The notes under the pieces: model-generated
Told to the model about the DNA's origin: nothing
The model's input: only the letters and a program-made list of their open reading frames with translations
The model's database searches: none
Part shown: one piece after another, positions 36,527 to 45,778 of the stretch
How the letters are laid out: each line of letters opens with the position of its first letter
Position numbering within the stretch: the stretch's first letter is position 1
Assembly: GCA_963765625.1 (NCBI GenBank)
Contig: CAVXXD010000005.1
Span: 248,001 to 312,000, forward strand
Direction of reading: 5' to 3'
DNA from: CAVXXD01 sp963765625
GTDB taxonomy: Bacteria > Actinomycetota > Geothermincolia > Geothermincolales > Geothermincolaceae
Length of the DNA: 64,000 bases
Position numbers and translations under genes: made by a program

Positions 36527-37240
36527 TTAAGAGACCACGGTACCTATTTTCTCTCCACACACGGCCTTCTTGATGTTGCCGGGCACGGTGAGATTGAAGA
36601 CGATGATGGGCAGGTGGTTGTCCATGCACAAGGAAACCGCGGTGGTGTCCATCACCTTGAGGTGCCTGCTTATCACGTCTATGTATTCGAGGCAGTCGTA
36701 CATCACCGCGTCGGGGTCCTTGAGGGGATCGGCGTTGTAGACCCCGTCCACCCGGGTGGCCTTGTAGATGGCCTGGGCATGGATCTCCAGGGCGCGCAGT
36801 GCCGCGGTAGTGTCGGTGGTGAAATAGGGGTTGCCGGTGCCGGCCGCGAATATGACGATCCGACCTTTCTCCAGGTGGCGGACAGCCCGCCTGCGGATGT
36901 AAGGCTCCGCCACCGACTGCATGCCGATGGCCGACTGCACCCGCGTGTGGACGTCCCGCTTCTCCAGGGCATCCTGCAGGGCCATGGCGTTGAGCACCGT
37001 GGCCAGCATGCCCATGTAGTCGGCGGTGGCGCGGTCCATGCCGCCGGCGCTGGCAGCCATGCCGCGGAAGATGTTGCCTCCGCCCACCACTATGGCCACC
37101 TCCATGCCCAGGTCGTGCACTTCCTTCAACTGGTCGGCGATGGAGCTGACCGTCTCCGGCTCGATGCCGTAGTCGAGGTCACCCATGAAGGCTTCACCAC
37201 TCAGTTTAAGGAGTATCCGCTTGAACTTGGGCGTGTCCAT
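36527..37240 (-). CDS. pyrH: UMP kinase (PyrH)
   Basis: Phosphorylates UMP to UDP; amino-acid-kinase fold, hexameric. I use the ATG of MDTPKFKRILLKLSGEAF, which has AGGTGAGC just upstream; a longer frame adds 16 non-homologous residues. VVGGGNIFRG and AAGTGNPYFTTDTTAALRA are conserved nucleotide-binding blocks. 237 aa. It is separated from tsf by a strong terminator, so pyrH-frr-cdsA probably has its own promoter in the short gap. Confidence 0.97.
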   Translation of the reverse strand: MDTPKFKRILLKLSGEAFMGDLDYGIEPETVSSIADQLKEVHDLGMEVAIVVGGGNIFRGMAASAGGMDRATADYMGMLATVLNAMALQDALEKRDVHTRVQSAIGMQSVAEPYIRRRAVRHLEKGRIVIFAAGTGNPYFTTDTTAALRALEIHAQAIYKATRVDGVYNADPLKDPDAVMYDCLEYIDVISRHLKVMDTTAVSLCMDNHLPIIVFNLTVPGNIKKAVCGEKIGTVVS

Positions 37241-37324
37241 GCTCACCTTTCTCTCTGACTGACCCTGTCTTGTCGCCGCGACTAACATTTTAACCGTTTG
37301 TAGCGACAGGAGGAAATGGGGTCA

Positions 37325-37356
37325 TGCAAAAAGGGCGGGCATGAAGCCCGCCCTTT
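37325..37356 (-). terminator. Intrinsic terminator after tsf
   Basis: Perfect stem AAAGGGCGGGC/GCCCGCCCTTT with a five-base loop (37330-37356) and, on the minus strand, a TTTTTGC tail. It lies 16 bases after the tsf stop and separates rpsB-tsf from pyrH-frr. Confidence 0.9.
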
Positions 37357-37372
37357 GGTACGACGTGATTCT

Positions 37373-37972
37373 CTATATTTCTTCGCCCAGGACGAAACGG
37401 ACGAAGCGGCGCACCTGGATGTTCTCGCCGGTGGTGGCGGCGACGCTGGTGACCAGCTCGCGCACGGTCATGTCGGGGTCCTTGACGAAAGGCTGGTCGA
37501 GCAGGCAGAACTGCTCGTAGTATTTCTTCAGGCGCCCCTCGACGATCTTGTCCAGGAACTTCTCCTGCTTGCCTTCGTTCAAGGCCTGGTTGCGGTAGAT
37601 GGCCTTCTCCCCCTCCATCACTTCTTCGGGTATCTCCTCCGACGAAAGGTAAGTCGGGTTGAGCGAGGCGACGTGCATGGCGACGTCCCGCACCATCTCC
37701 TGGAACTGCTCGTTGCGGGCGACGAAGTCGGTTTCGCAGTTGACCTCGATCAGCACGCCCACCTTGTTGTTGTGGTGGATGTAGCTGCCGATGAGGCCTT
37801 CGGTGGTGGAGCGCCCGGCGCGCTTCTTGGCATCGGCCAGACCCTGCTCGCGCAGGTGCGCCAGGGCCTTGTCGTAATCGCCGGTCGATTCCTCCAGAGC
37901 CCGCTTGCAGTCCATCATGGGCGCGGCAGTGGCGTCGCGCAGTTTCTTTACCTGTGATGCATCTATGGCCAT
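37373..37972 (-). CDS. tsf: Elongation factor Ts, short form
   Basis: Nucleotide-exchange factor for EF-Tu. Typical N-terminal UBA-like motif VKKLRDATAAPMMDCKRALE and the core segment EVNCETDFVARNEQF are present. At 199 aa it is the compact form seen in Thermus and some deep lineages, shorter than the roughly 270-aa form of Streptomyces or Mycobacterium, because the second core subdomain and coiled coil are reduced. It is co-transcribed with rpsB and ends at a strong terminator. Confidence 0.97.
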   Translation of the reverse strand: MAIDASQVKKLRDATAAPMMDCKRALEESTGDYDKALAHLREQGLADAKKRAGRSTTEGLIGSYIHHNNKVGVLIEVNCETDFVARNEQFQEMVRDVAMHVASLNPTYLSSEEIPEEVMEGEKAIYRNQALNEGKQEKFLDKIVEGRLKKYYEQFCLLDQPFVKDPDMTVRELVTSVAATTGENIQVRRFVRFVLGEEI

Positions 37973-37989
37973 GTCGTTTATCCTCCTTG

Positions 37990-38877
37990 TTATTTTTTCT
38001 CTTCTTCGGCGGGCGCTTCCGCGGTCTCGGCGCCGGTGTCAGCGGAGGAGGAGATAAGGGCCTCTTTCAGTTCCTTGGCGGCCTTGGGAGAGACTTTCTT
38101 CTCCACTTTTTCCTCCTTGGCTCCGGCGGCCGCGGCTATCTCGGCCCGAGTAGCCTCCGCCGCGGCGGCCGAGGCCGAGGCCAGCATGCCGGCACGGGCT
38201 TCCAGCCCCTCCAGCACGGCGTTGGCGATAATCTTGGAGATGAGGTTGCCGGCGCGGATGGCGTCGTCGTTGCCGGGGATGACGAACTGCACTTCATCGG
38301 GGTCGCAGTTGGTGTCGACGATGGCCACGATGGGGATGCCCAGGCGGTTGGCCTCGCGGATGCCGATGTGCTCCTTGCGCGGGTCGATGATGTAGACCAC
38401 CGACGGCAGGCCTTTCATGTCGCGCAAGCCGTCCAGGGTGCGGTAAAGTTTGCCGTATTCGTGGCGCAGCCGGGTGGCGTCCTTCTTGGAAACGCCCTCG
38501 AAGACGCCGTCGGTCTGCATGGCTTCGAGTTCCTTCATACGCTCGATGCGCCGCTTGATGGTCTGCCAGTTGGTGAGGGTGCCACCCAGCCAGCGGGTGT
38601 TGACGTAGGGCATGCCGCAACGCTTGGCGTGCTCCTCGACGGACTCCTGCGCCTGCTTTTTGGTGCCCACGAAGAGGACGTCTCCGCCATGAGCGACTTC
38701 CTCGCGGATGTGGGTGTAGGCTTCCTCGATGAGGACGAGAGTTTTCTGCAGGTCGATGATGTAGATGCCGTTCCGCTCGGTGAAGATGTACTTCTTCATC
38801 TTGGGGTTCCAGCGGCGGGTCTGGTGGCCGAAATGGACCCCGGCCTCCAGCAGGGATTTCATTGAGACTACGGACAT
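37990..38877 (-). CDS. rpsB: 30S ribosomal protein S2
   Basis: Small-subunit protein; MSVVSMKSLLEAGVHFGHQT and RWNPKMKKYIFTERNGIYII are diagnostic. The 295-aa chain has an Ala/Glu/Lys-rich C-terminal extension of about 60 residues beyond the core, as in other Actinomycetota. The roughly 100-base leader behind a good promoter may serve the autoregulation known for rpsB-tsf. Confidence 0.98.
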   Translation of the reverse strand: MSVVSMKSLLEAGVHFGHQTRRWNPKMKKYIFTERNGIYIIDLQKTLVLIEEAYTHIREEVAHGGDVLFVGTKKQAQESVEEHAKRCGMPYVNTRWLGGTLTNWQTIKRRIERMKELEAMQTDGVFEGVSKKDATRLRHEYGKLYRTLDGLRDMKGLPSVVYIIDPRKEHIGIREANRLGIPIVAIVDTNCDPDEVQFVIPGNDDAIRAGNLISKIIANAVLEGLEARAGMLASASAAAAEATRAEIAAAAGAKEEKVEKKVSPKAAKELKEALISSSADTGAETAEAPAEEEKK

Positions 38878-38983
38878 GCGCTTCCTCCTTCGGTTTTTCC
38901 TCCGCCGGTTTCATCCCCGTATCCGACCTTTTCAGGCACCGGGACCGGGTCCACCAGCGTGTGTAATTAACGGACAATGAAAG

Positions 38984-39012
38984 AGGATAGCACAAACGGC
39001 TGGGGATAACAA
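38984..39012 (-). promoter_or_regulatory. Promoter of rpsB-tsf
   Basis: TTGTTA at 39012-39007 and TATCCT at 38989-38984 with 17-base spacing on the minus strand, about 107 bases before the rpsB ATG. It is the best-scoring promoter pattern in the window by eye. Confidence 0.7.
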
Positions 39013-39042
39013 CGAATGTGGGGTATGGCCGCGCGGTGCGGG

Positions 39043-39630
39043 TCAGCCGCGGAAGTCGAAGCCGCGGTTGATGATGGCGCGCAATGTCAGCTCCACGCTC
39101 CAGTAATACTGGAAGCCGGCCCGGTTGAGCCAGGTGGCCATGTCGTAAGCCGCCCGCAGCATCACGGCGGGAGACGCCGCCATGAGGCCCTTCTTCAGCT
39201 CGGGGGCGGCCTTCCCGGTCAGCAGCGAGGGGACGTGCCATTCCCGGACCGTCCTCTCCTGCTCCGGCTTGACCAGCTCGCGGTAGAGCCGGCCCGGCCG
39301 GTGCCCCTCGCTCTCCGCGATGGCCCTCCCGGCCAGGTAGCCGGTGGCCAGGGCCGAGGAGATGCCCTCGAAGCCCATGTTCATGAAACCCGCCGCCTCA
39401 CCCGCGACCAGCATCTTCTCGGTGCCCATGAAGAAGCGGTTGAGGCAGCAGGGGACGATTCCCTGGCAGGCCATGGTAGTGACCGTCTCGCCCGGCTCGA
39501 AGCCGTGCTTCTCTCGCAGCCACCGGGTGTACTGCTCGCGGACGGGATCGATCTTCTCGCCGAAGACGGTGATGGTGTCGGTGACGATAAGCCCAACCGT
39601 GGGACATGATGCCAGAACCTCGGGAGCGAG
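39043..39630 (-). pseudogene. Truncated FAD-dependent oxidoreductase (geranylgeranyl-reductase-like), C-terminal half only
   Basis: The open frame begins directly after a TGA at about 39631 and encodes only about 195 residues, against roughly 400 in the family. Visible are CPTVGLIVTDTITVFGEKID, MLVAGEAAGFMN (second FAD-contact region) and GISSALATGYLAGRAI. The N-terminal dinucleotide-binding GxGxxG domain is absent: the DNA upstream belongs to an unrelated gene. A deletion of the 5' half is the simplest reading, rather than a single frameshift. Confidence 0.65.
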
Positions 39631-39679
39631 TCAAGAAATTTATGGCCAGCCGCCAGACGCTCAACCTCTTCGGTTCGGG

Positions 39680-40009
39680 TCAGGGGAGGGGTTGGTAGCC
39701 GGTAAGGGCGATGAGCTGGGTAAAGAATTTGTTGACGTTGCTCCTGTTCTTGCCCCAGTCGAACCATTGCAGCACGAAGATCCCCTTGCTGGCCGCGTGG
39801 ATGGTACCGTCCTGGTATATGGTGATGGTGAGGTCTTCACCATAGGAAAGCAGGCTGAAAGGGACCCGGACGAGCACTTGATAAGGATTGCCGGCGGCAA
39901 TCCGCCAGCCTAAAGAAGCGACAGCTTGCGCGACGGCGGGTGATAGATAATCCGGGTGGACGTTGAAACGGCGTGCTTCCTCATAAGCGGCGGGGAACCC
40001 GAAAGCCAT
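39680..40009 (-). CDS. Uncharacterised 109-aa protein
   Basis: No family recognised with confidence. The central part (PFSLLSYGEDLTITIYQDGT, then FDWGKNRSNVNKFFTQL) looks like a small beta-rich domain with a conserved DWGKN-type motif seen in assorted hypothetical proteins. No signal peptide or membrane helix. It lies three bases after the WhiG-type sigma factor gene, so it is probably co-transcribed with it, and before the truncated oxidoreductase. Confidence 0.6.
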   Translation of the reverse strand: MAFGFPAAYEEARRFNVHPDYLSPAVAQAVASLGWRIAAGNPYQVLVRVPFSLLSYGEDLTITIYQDGTIHAASKGIFVLQWFDWGKNRSNVNKFFTQLIALTGYQPLP

Positions 40010-40012
40010 CGT

Positions 40013-40849
40013 TTATTGGAGCCAGTCGACGTTGAGGTTGCTCTGGGAAGCCCCCAACCGGCCTTTCAGGCGCAGGATGGCCTTGGTGTGCATCTGGCAG
40101 ACGCGGGACTCGGTAACGCCCAATACCTCGCCGATCTCCTTCAGGGTCAGGCCCTCGTAATAGTAGAGGGAGACGACTATTTTCTCGCGCTCCGGCAGGC
40201 GGTTGATGGCGTCGGCCAGGAGGGTTTTACGCTCCTCCACGTCGTAGGACTTGGAGGGGTCCTTGGCCTTGGCGTCCTCCAGTGTGTCGACCAGGGAGAG
40301 CTTGTCGCCCTTCTCTCCGCCCACGTTCCACATCTCATCCAGGGCCACCAGGGAGATGAAACTCATCTGGTTGAGCAACTGGAAGAAGTCGTCGAGGGAG
40401 ATGCCCATTTCCCTGGCCACTTCCTCGTCGGTGGGCATGCGCTTAAGTGAACCCTCCAGCAGCATGTAGACCTTCTCCAGCTCACGGGCCTTGAAGCGGA
40501 CGGAGCGGGGAACCCAGTCTATGGCGCGCAACTCGTCGATGATGGAACCCCGGATGCGGGAGATGGCGTAAGTCTCGAACTTGATGCCGCGGCCGGTATC
40601 GTACTTCTCGATGGCGTCGATGAGGCCGAAGATGCCGTAACTAACAAGATCGGAATATTCGATGTTGGCCGGCAGGCCGGAAGAGACGCGGCCGGCCACG
40701 TACTTGACCAGCGGAGCATAGTGGAGGATCAGTTTCTCCCGGGCTTCCTGTATCTTTTCTTCTTTGTACTGCCGCCATATTTCAACGAGCTCGTCGCTTT
40801 GTTCCACCCTGTCTCCTCGCCGGTAGAAATTCGCTGTGGTAAGTGCCAT
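40013..40849 (-). CDS. whiG: FliA/WhiG-type RNA polymerase sigma factor
   Basis: Alternative sigma factor of the motility/sporulation class. 278 aa with region 2 (HYAPLVKYVAGRVSSGLPAN, KYDTGRGIKFETYAISRIRG), region 3 and region 4 (EREKIVVSLYYYEGLTLKEI, VTESRVCQMHTKA). Its place between xerC and rpsB is where whiG lies in many Actinomycetota. A GTG at 40807 with GAGGAG five bases upstream is an alternative, perhaps better, start. No flagellar genes are in the window, so the regulon is unknown. Confidence 0.9.
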   Translation of the reverse strand: MALTTANFYRRGDRVEQSDELVEIWRQYKEEKIQEAREKLILHYAPLVKYVAGRVSSGLPANIEYSDLVSYGIFGLIDAIEKYDTGRGIKFETYAISRIRGSIIDELRAIDWVPRSVRFKARELEKVYMLLEGSLKRMPTDEEVAREMGISLDDFFQLLNQMSFISLVALDEMWNVGGEKGDKLSLVDTLEDAKAKDPSKSYDVEERKTLLADAINRLPEREKIVVSLYYYEGLTLKEIGEVLGVTESRVCQMHTKAILRLKGRLGASQSNLNVDWLQ

Positions 40850-40896
40850 AGACTATACCGAACCCACCTTTCGTCTCTCCAATGACCCCCGCAATA

Positions 40897-41853
40897 TCAG
40901 GCCCTGGGATGAGTTTTGAAGTAGACGCTCTTGAGCTGTGCCTTGCTAAGATGAGTATATATCTGGGTTGTGGACAAATCAACATGACCCAGCAACTCCT
41001 GCACCGAGCGCAGATCCGCCCCTCCTTCCAGCAGATGTGTTGCAAAAGTATGGCGCAGGGTATGGGGCGTGACGTGTTTGCCCTGCCCGATCCCGGCAAA
41101 GAACTTCTCCACCGCGCGGCGCGCCCCGCGGTCGCTCATGCGCTGGCCGCGGACGTTTATGAAGATGGCCTTGCGGGCGTCCTCCCATCGGTCGGTGGAC
41201 TCTTCCCCTACCACGGACAACTTGCGGCGGCTGCCGGTATCAAGCAGCAGGGGCCGTTCCTTTTCGACGTAGGTCCGGAGGAGTTCCAGGGCGACGTCGT
41301 TCACCGGTACGATGCGCTCCTTGCTCCCCTTGCCGAAGACCCGGACCTCCCGGCGCTCGAAATCGACGTCACCCACGTCCAGGCCCACCAGCTCGCCCAC
41401 CCTGATACCGCTGCCGTAGAGCATCTCCACCATGGCCAGGTCACGCAGGGAAGTGCGGTAGATGCTGATGCCTTCCCTCTCCTTGTTCTCCCTTTCGGAG
41501 CGGTCGATATCCTGCACCGATACCACCCGCGGCAGCTTGCGTTGCTGCTTGGGTGAGGCAAGGATGGCGGCCGGGTTGGAATCGATCTTCCCACGCTGGT
41601 AGAGGAAAGAGAAGAAGTTGCGGAGGGTCGATGTCTTCCGGGCGATGGAGGCGCGGGAAAAACTCCGGGTGTGAAGATATGCCAGGTAGGAGCGGAGGAA
41701 GCGGTAGTCCACCTCGCGCAGGTCTTTCTTGCCGGCGCGGGCCGCGAACTCCAGGAACTGCTCCAGGTCCTGACGGTATCCCCGCTGAGTGTGGGGCGAG
41801 AGGTTGCGCTCGCCGTCTATAAAGCAGAGGTAGTCCTCCAGGGCTTCCCTCAA
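40897..41853 (-). CDS. xerC: Tyrosine recombinase XerC
   Basis: Resolves chromosome dimers at dif with a partner recombinase. 318 aa: N-terminal SAM-like core-binding domain (SPHTQRGYRQDLEQFLEF), then catalytic Arg in YGSGIRVGEL, HTLRHTFATHLLEGGADLR, and nucleophile Tyr in STTQIYTHL. TTG start with AAGGAGG seven bases upstream. A repeat-free housekeeping position in the dprA-xerC-whiG order argues against an integrative-element integrase. Confidence 0.93.
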   Translation of the reverse strand: MREALEDYLCFIDGERNLSPHTQRGYRQDLEQFLEFAARAGKKDLREVDYRFLRSYLAYLHTRSFSRASIARKTSTLRNFFSFLYQRGKIDSNPAAILASPKQQRKLPRVVSVQDIDRSERENKEREGISIYRTSLRDLAMVEMLYGSGIRVGELVGLDVGDVDFERREVRVFGKGSKERIVPVNDVALELLRTYVEKERPLLLDTGSRRKLSVVGEESTDRWEDARKAIFINVRGQRMSDRGARRAVEKFFAGIGQGKHVTPHTLRHTFATHLLEGGADLRSVQELLGHVDLSTTQIYTHLSKAQLKSVYFKTHPRA

Positions 41854-41861
41854 CGCTCGTC

Positions 41862-41949
41862 CTCCTTATACTTTTGTCCATTACTGTTAATTCTTTATAT
41901 TATTTTAAATTATATTCCATTAAAGTCAATATCTGTTAATGCTTGTTCA
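41862..41949 (-). promoter_or_regulatory. AT-rich promoter island upstream of xerC
   Basis: About 88 bases of strongly AT-rich sequence in an otherwise GC-rich region, with TATAAT on the minus strand near 41911-41916 and several TTAA/ATTAAT palindromes. No clean -35 at 17 bases. It is probably the promoter of the xerC-whiG genes. Confidence 0.45.
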
Positions 41950-43080
41950 TTAATGATGAACTTTGACATACCGGCCTCCCGCTTCTTCGCGGATTAATCC
42001 TTTCATCAAAAGACCCGCCAGGGCCAGATAAAACTCCCCCACCTCTCCGGTGAAGCCGGTGAGCAGGGCTTCGTGGAGCAGAGGCTCCCCTTCGAAGAGG
42101 CCGAGCAGTTCACCCTCCCGCGGTTCGACACCGCCGCGGGAAGAGTGGCGGCCACGGTCCCGGGCCGCGTCTTCTTCCAGGCCCGGGAGACAAGGTGCGA
42201 GAGGCTCGTTCCAGTTGAGCTCCTCCAGGATGTCCTCGGCGCAGGTGACCAGCCTGGCCCCCTGCTGGATGAGGCGGTGGGGCCCGCGGGTGAGAGGGTT
42301 GGCGAGGCTGCCGGGGACCGCGAATACCTCCCTCCCTTCTTCCATGGCGTAATCGACGGTGATGAGGGCGCCGGAACGGTCTCCCGCCTCCACCACCACC
42401 ACGCCCGCGCTCAATCCGGAGATGATGCGATTGCGTTCGGGGAAGTGCCAGGCTACGGGAGGCGTGCCCGGCGGGTATTCGGTTATCAGGCTGCCGCAAC
42501 CTGCGATGGACCGGTAAAGCTCCCGGTGGTCGGATGGGTATACATGATCGACCCCGTGGGCCAGCACCGCGAAGGTGGGACCGCCCGCCTTGAGAGAGCC
42601 GCGATGGGAGGCGGCGTCGATGCCGTAGGCCGCGCCCGAGACGATCCCCACCCCGCGCTCCGCCAGCCCCGCCGCCAGCTCCTCCGCCAGGTGGCGCCCG
42701 TGGGAACTGGCCCGCCGGGCGCCGACCACGGCAATGGCCCGCTCCCCCGGAACAGCCTCACCCCGCAGAAAGAGGACTTCCGGCGGATCGAAGATACGGG
42801 CCAGCGCTGCCGGGTAGCCACTGTCCCCCCGGGTCAGTACGCTCACGCCTTCCGAGGCCAGGAGCTCCATCTCCTCCGCCGGGCGCATGGAGTCCCGCGC
42901 GGCCACCCAGGCCGCCAGCCGCGCCGCCGGGTTCTCGCCCCCCGCCAGGGCAGGGGGGAGCTGGCCCAGGTTTTCCCAGGCCTCGCAGGCCGAAACGAAG
43001 TGTCCCTTCAGCCGTCGTAAAGCACGCCCGTCCATCTCCGGCAGTAGGGACAGGGCCAGGCTGGCCAGTCTCTCTTCCAA
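41950..43080 (-). CDS. dprA: DNA-processing protein DprA
   Basis: Loads RecA on incoming single-stranded DNA during transformation. The 376-aa protein has an N-terminal SAM-like region, the Rossmann-like domain (AIAVVGARRASSHGRHLAEE, SGAAYGIDAASHRG, ITEYPPGTPPVAWHFPERNR), and a C-terminal winged helix. TTG start with GGAGACTGCC upstream. It lies next to yifB/comM, the other competence-associated gene here. Confidence 0.94.
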   Translation of the reverse strand: MEERLASLALSLLPEMDGRALRRLKGHFVSACEAWENLGQLPPALAGGENPAARLAAWVAARDSMRPAEEMELLASEGVSVLTRGDSGYPAALARIFDPPEVLFLRGEAVPGERAIAVVGARRASSHGRHLAEELAAGLAERGVGIVSGAAYGIDAASHRGSLKAGGPTFAVLAHGVDHVYPSDHRELYRSIAGCGSLITEYPPGTPPVAWHFPERNRIISGLSAGVVVVEAGDRSGALITVDYAMEEGREVFAVPGSLANPLTRGPHRLIQQGARLVTCAEDILEELNWNEPLAPCLPGLEEDAARDRGRHSSRGGVEPREGELLGLFEGEPLLHEALLTGFTGEVGEFYLALAGLLMKGLIREEAGGRYVKVHH

Positions 43081-43115
43081 GGCAGTCTCCTCTCTCTAAA
43101 AGGCTCACGGGGACC

Positions 43116-44645
43116 TCACAAAGGGTTGTTGCTGATCCGCTCGAGGTTGCGGTACTGTACCGCCTCGGCCAGGTCGGCCAGGCCCAGGCGCTCCCGCCCG
43201 GCCAGGTCGGCTACGGTGCGGGCGATGCGGAGGCAGCGGTCGTAACCCCGGGCGGTGAGGCCGAGCCTGATCACTGCCTGTAAAAGAAACTCTTCTTCCG
43301 CGGTTCCCAGGACGCAATCGCGCCGCAGCTCGGCCGGGGACATGTGAGCATTGCAGGCACCCCGTCTTCCCATTCTCTCCTCCTGGACCGCACGGGCCCT
43401 GGCTACCCTCTCCCGAACCGCTTCGGAGCTCTCACCCGCGGTGGCATTTTTCAGTTCATCCGGTTTGAGGCGCGGCACCTCCAGCTGGATGTCGATGCGG
43501 TCCAGCAGCGGCCCGGAAAGCTTGGAGAAGTAGCGTCGTATGGCACCGGGCGAGCAGGAACAACCGCGGACAGGGTCACCCCAATAACCACAGGGGCAGG
43601 GATTCATGGAGCCTACCAGGATGAAGCAGGCCGGAAAGACGGCGGTACCGTGCGAGCGGTTGATGGTGACGCTCCCTTCTTCCAGGGGTTGGCGCAGCAC
43701 CTCCAGGGCGTCCCGCCGGAACTCCGGCATTTCGTCAAGGAAAAGCACCCCGCGGTGGGAGAGGGTTATCTCACCGGGGCGGGGGGACGGCGAACCTCCT
43801 CCCACCAGGCCAACGTGGGAGATGCTGTGGTGGGGAGCGCGATAAGGGCGCTCCCGCACCAGGGGGTTGCCCGGCTCCAGCAGGCCAGCGACGCTGTGTA
43901 TCCGGGTGACCTCGAGAGCTTCTTCGTCCGCGAGAGAAGTAAGAATGGTGGGGAGGCGCCGCGCCAGCATGGTCTTGCCCGAGACCGGGGGTCCGATCAT
44001 GATGAGGTTGTGCCCGCCGGCTGCGCTCACTTCCAGGGCCCGCTTAGCCCGCGCCTGCCCTTTGACGTCGGACAGGCAGGGGGACTCGGGCGACTTTCGT
44101 GGTTGTAGCGTTGGGCCTGGAAGCTCCGGCTCCTTCTCCCCCCTGGCATAAGCCACCGCTTCTCGCAGGGTCCGCACCCCCACCACCTTTATGCCGCCGA
44201 CCAGGGCGGCCTCGGCCGCGTTCTCAGCCGGCACCACGATGGCCTTCTTTCCCGAAGCCCGGGCGCAGAGGGCCATCACCAGCGCTCCGCGCACCTCCCG
44301 CACTCCCCCATCCAGCGCCAGTTCCCCCACCACCGTGAGGTCTCTGAGCCGGGCATGGGGGATGACCTTGCCGGCCGCCAGCACCCCCATGGCGATGGGC
44401 AGGTCGTATTGCGACCCTTCCTTGCGGCGGTGGGCCGGAGCCAGGTTGATGGTGATGACCCGGGGCGGGAACTCATACTCGGAGTTGCGGACGGCCGCCT
44501 TGACCCGCCGGGAAGCCTCCTTCACGCCTGCGTCGGCCAGGCCCACGATGAAGATGTTGGAGAGGCCCCCGGTTATGTTAACCTCCACTTCGACCGGCAG
44601 GGCATCGATGCCCAGGACGGCACAGCTCTCGACCTTCGCGAACAT
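43116..44645 (-). CDS. comM: YifB/ComM family Mg-chelatase-like AAA+ ATPase
   Basis: Hexameric helicase promoting branch migration during transformation in characterised members. I use the ATG of MFAKVESCAVLGIDALPVEV, with GGGAGG five bases upstream, not the GTG two codons earlier. N-terminal Lon-like domain, Walker A GPPVSGKTMLARRL (Val where Gly is usual), PYRAPHHSISHVGLVGGG, and the zinc-finger-like CPCGYWGDPVRGCSC. About 509 aa. Confidence 0.94.
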   Translation of the reverse strand: MFAKVESCAVLGIDALPVEVEVNITGGLSNIFIVGLADAGVKEASRRVKAAVRNSEYEFPPRVITINLAPAHRRKEGSQYDLPIAMGVLAAGKVIPHARLRDLTVVGELALDGGVREVRGALVMALCARASGKKAIVVPAENAAEAALVGGIKVVGVRTLREAVAYARGEKEPELPGPTLQPRKSPESPCLSDVKGQARAKRALEVSAAGGHNLIMIGPPVSGKTMLARRLPTILTSLADEEALEVTRIHSVAGLLEPGNPLVRERPYRAPHHSISHVGLVGGGSPSPRPGEITLSHRGVLFLDEMPEFRRDALEVLRQPLEEGSVTINRSHGTAVFPACFILVGSMNPCPCGYWGDPVRGCSCSPGAIRRYFSKLSGPLLDRIDIQLEVPRLKPDELKNATAGESSEAVRERVARARAVQEERMGRRGACNAHMSPAELRRDCVLGTAEEEFLLQAVIRLGLTARGYDRCLRIARTVADLAGRERLGLADLAEAVQYRNLERISNNPL

Positions 44646-44787
44646 CGCCACCTCCCTGTTATCATTCGCTTATGTTTTCTATGTTGATTATATTATATTA
44701 CTAGTATGACATATTGCGAAGGGCAGGGCAGGGACGGTCGGGGGGATGCGGGGCCCCGGGACGGGACCTATGCCGAGGGTGTGGAGG

Positions 44788-45399
44788 TTATTGCGAGGCG
44801 CGCCAGGCGCGGTAGCCGAACAGGAAACCGACAAGGAAGGCTTCGGCCAGCAACCCCAGGACTATCCAGTAATAGTCCAGTACGTAACCGGCCGCGCCGC
44901 TTATCTTTCTTTCCACCACGATCAGGACGGGCGGCAGGAAGACCGCCAGGATGATCAGGTTGGAGAGGAGGGCTACGAACCCGCCCATCCGGCCGTTGAG
45001 GCGGGCCCGGGCGATGTCCGGGTAGACAAAAGCGGTGATCACGGCCAGTACGAGGATACCTAAACTCACTTCCGCCGCCACGGTATTGTTGTAGGCCAGC
45101 CAGATGATCAGCAGGGAAACGATGGAGAACAACCCGAGGGCCATCACCAGCAGGAAGAGTTTGTAGAGCAAGGCCCCCAGGACCAGCCCGAAAAAGGAGG
45201 GCTTCCTGAGAGGGCGTTCCGTCCTGGCGACGTCAGGAATAGTCTCGCGATGTTCTTCGGGAACGGGTAAGGGAGCAGGGACGACGGCCGAGGCTTGGGA
45301 GGAATTCCTGCCGTTGTTACCGTTCAGCACCTCGTCGCAGTTGAAACAGAACATGTCGCTGTCGAGGTTCCTCACTCCGCATTTTGGGCATCTTTGCAT
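44788..45399 (-). CDS. Zinc-ribbon membrane protein, uncharacterised
   Basis: 203 aa. N-terminal zinc ribbon CPKCGVRN with CFNCDEV, a Pro-rich linker, then four membrane helices (from about residue 72). The domain order zinc-ribbon plus membrane bundle is common and says little about function. Its ATG shares a base with the yraN stop (TGATG), so the two are translationally coupled. The roughly 140 bases downstream show no gene. Confidence 0.75.
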   Translation of the reverse strand: MQRCPKCGVRNLDSDMFCFNCDEVLNGNNGRNSSQASAVVPAPLPVPEEHRETIPDVARTERPLRKPSFFGLVLGALLYKLFLLVMALGLFSIVSLLIIWLAYNNTVAAEVSLGILVLAVITAFVYPDIARARLNGRMGGFVALLSNLIILAVFLPPVLIVVERKISGAAGYVLDYYWIVLGLLAEAFLVGFLFGYRAWRASQ

Positions 45400-45776
45400 C
45401 AGCCGGCCTCCGTGAATGCGTCCTCGATATGCTTTATCTCGTGTTCACGCCCGTTGGAGACCACGGAGATGACGTCGAAACGGCACCCTTTGAGCTCCTC
45501 GCCCCGCTCTTCCAGGTCCTGCAGGTAACGCCGGGCGGTGAGCACGAGTTTTCGTTGCTTGGTCCAGTTGACCGTCTCCTCGGGCTGGACGAAAGGATCG
45601 CCGCTGCGAGACCTGACCTCACAGAAGGCCATGACGTCGCCCTTTTCGGCGATGATGTCGATCTCCCCACCCCGCCAGGCGTAGTTCCGGTCAACGATGC
45701 TCCAGCCGTGGTCCGAGAGCCAGCCGCAGGCCAGCTCCTCTGCTTCGTCTCCTTGCTTCCGCCGCGTGCTGACCAT
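45399..45776 (-). CDS. yraN: YraN family (UPF0102) endonuclease-like protein
   Basis: About 125 aa, of the restriction-endonuclease-like Holliday-junction-resolvase fold. ATG of MVSTRRKQGDEAEELA; a longer open frame upstream lies over rnhB and has no homology. Conserved positions are WRGGEIDIIAEKGDVMAFCE and VKYR-like (here VRSRSGDP). It overlaps the rnhB stop region and abuts the zinc-ribbon gene. Cellular role unknown. Confidence 0.9.
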   Translation of the reverse strand: MVSTRRKQGDEAEELACGWLSDHGWSIVDRNYAWRGGEIDIIAEKGDVMAFCEVRSRSGDPFVQPEETVNWTKQRKLVLTARRYLQDLEERGEELKGCRFDVISVVSNGREHEIKHIEDAFTEAG

Positions 45777-45778
45777 GT

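Noticed and set aside
40897..41853. Tyrosine recombinase as an integrase of a mobile element
   Set aside because: It lies in the conserved dprA-xerC-whiG order with no att-like repeats or cargo genes.
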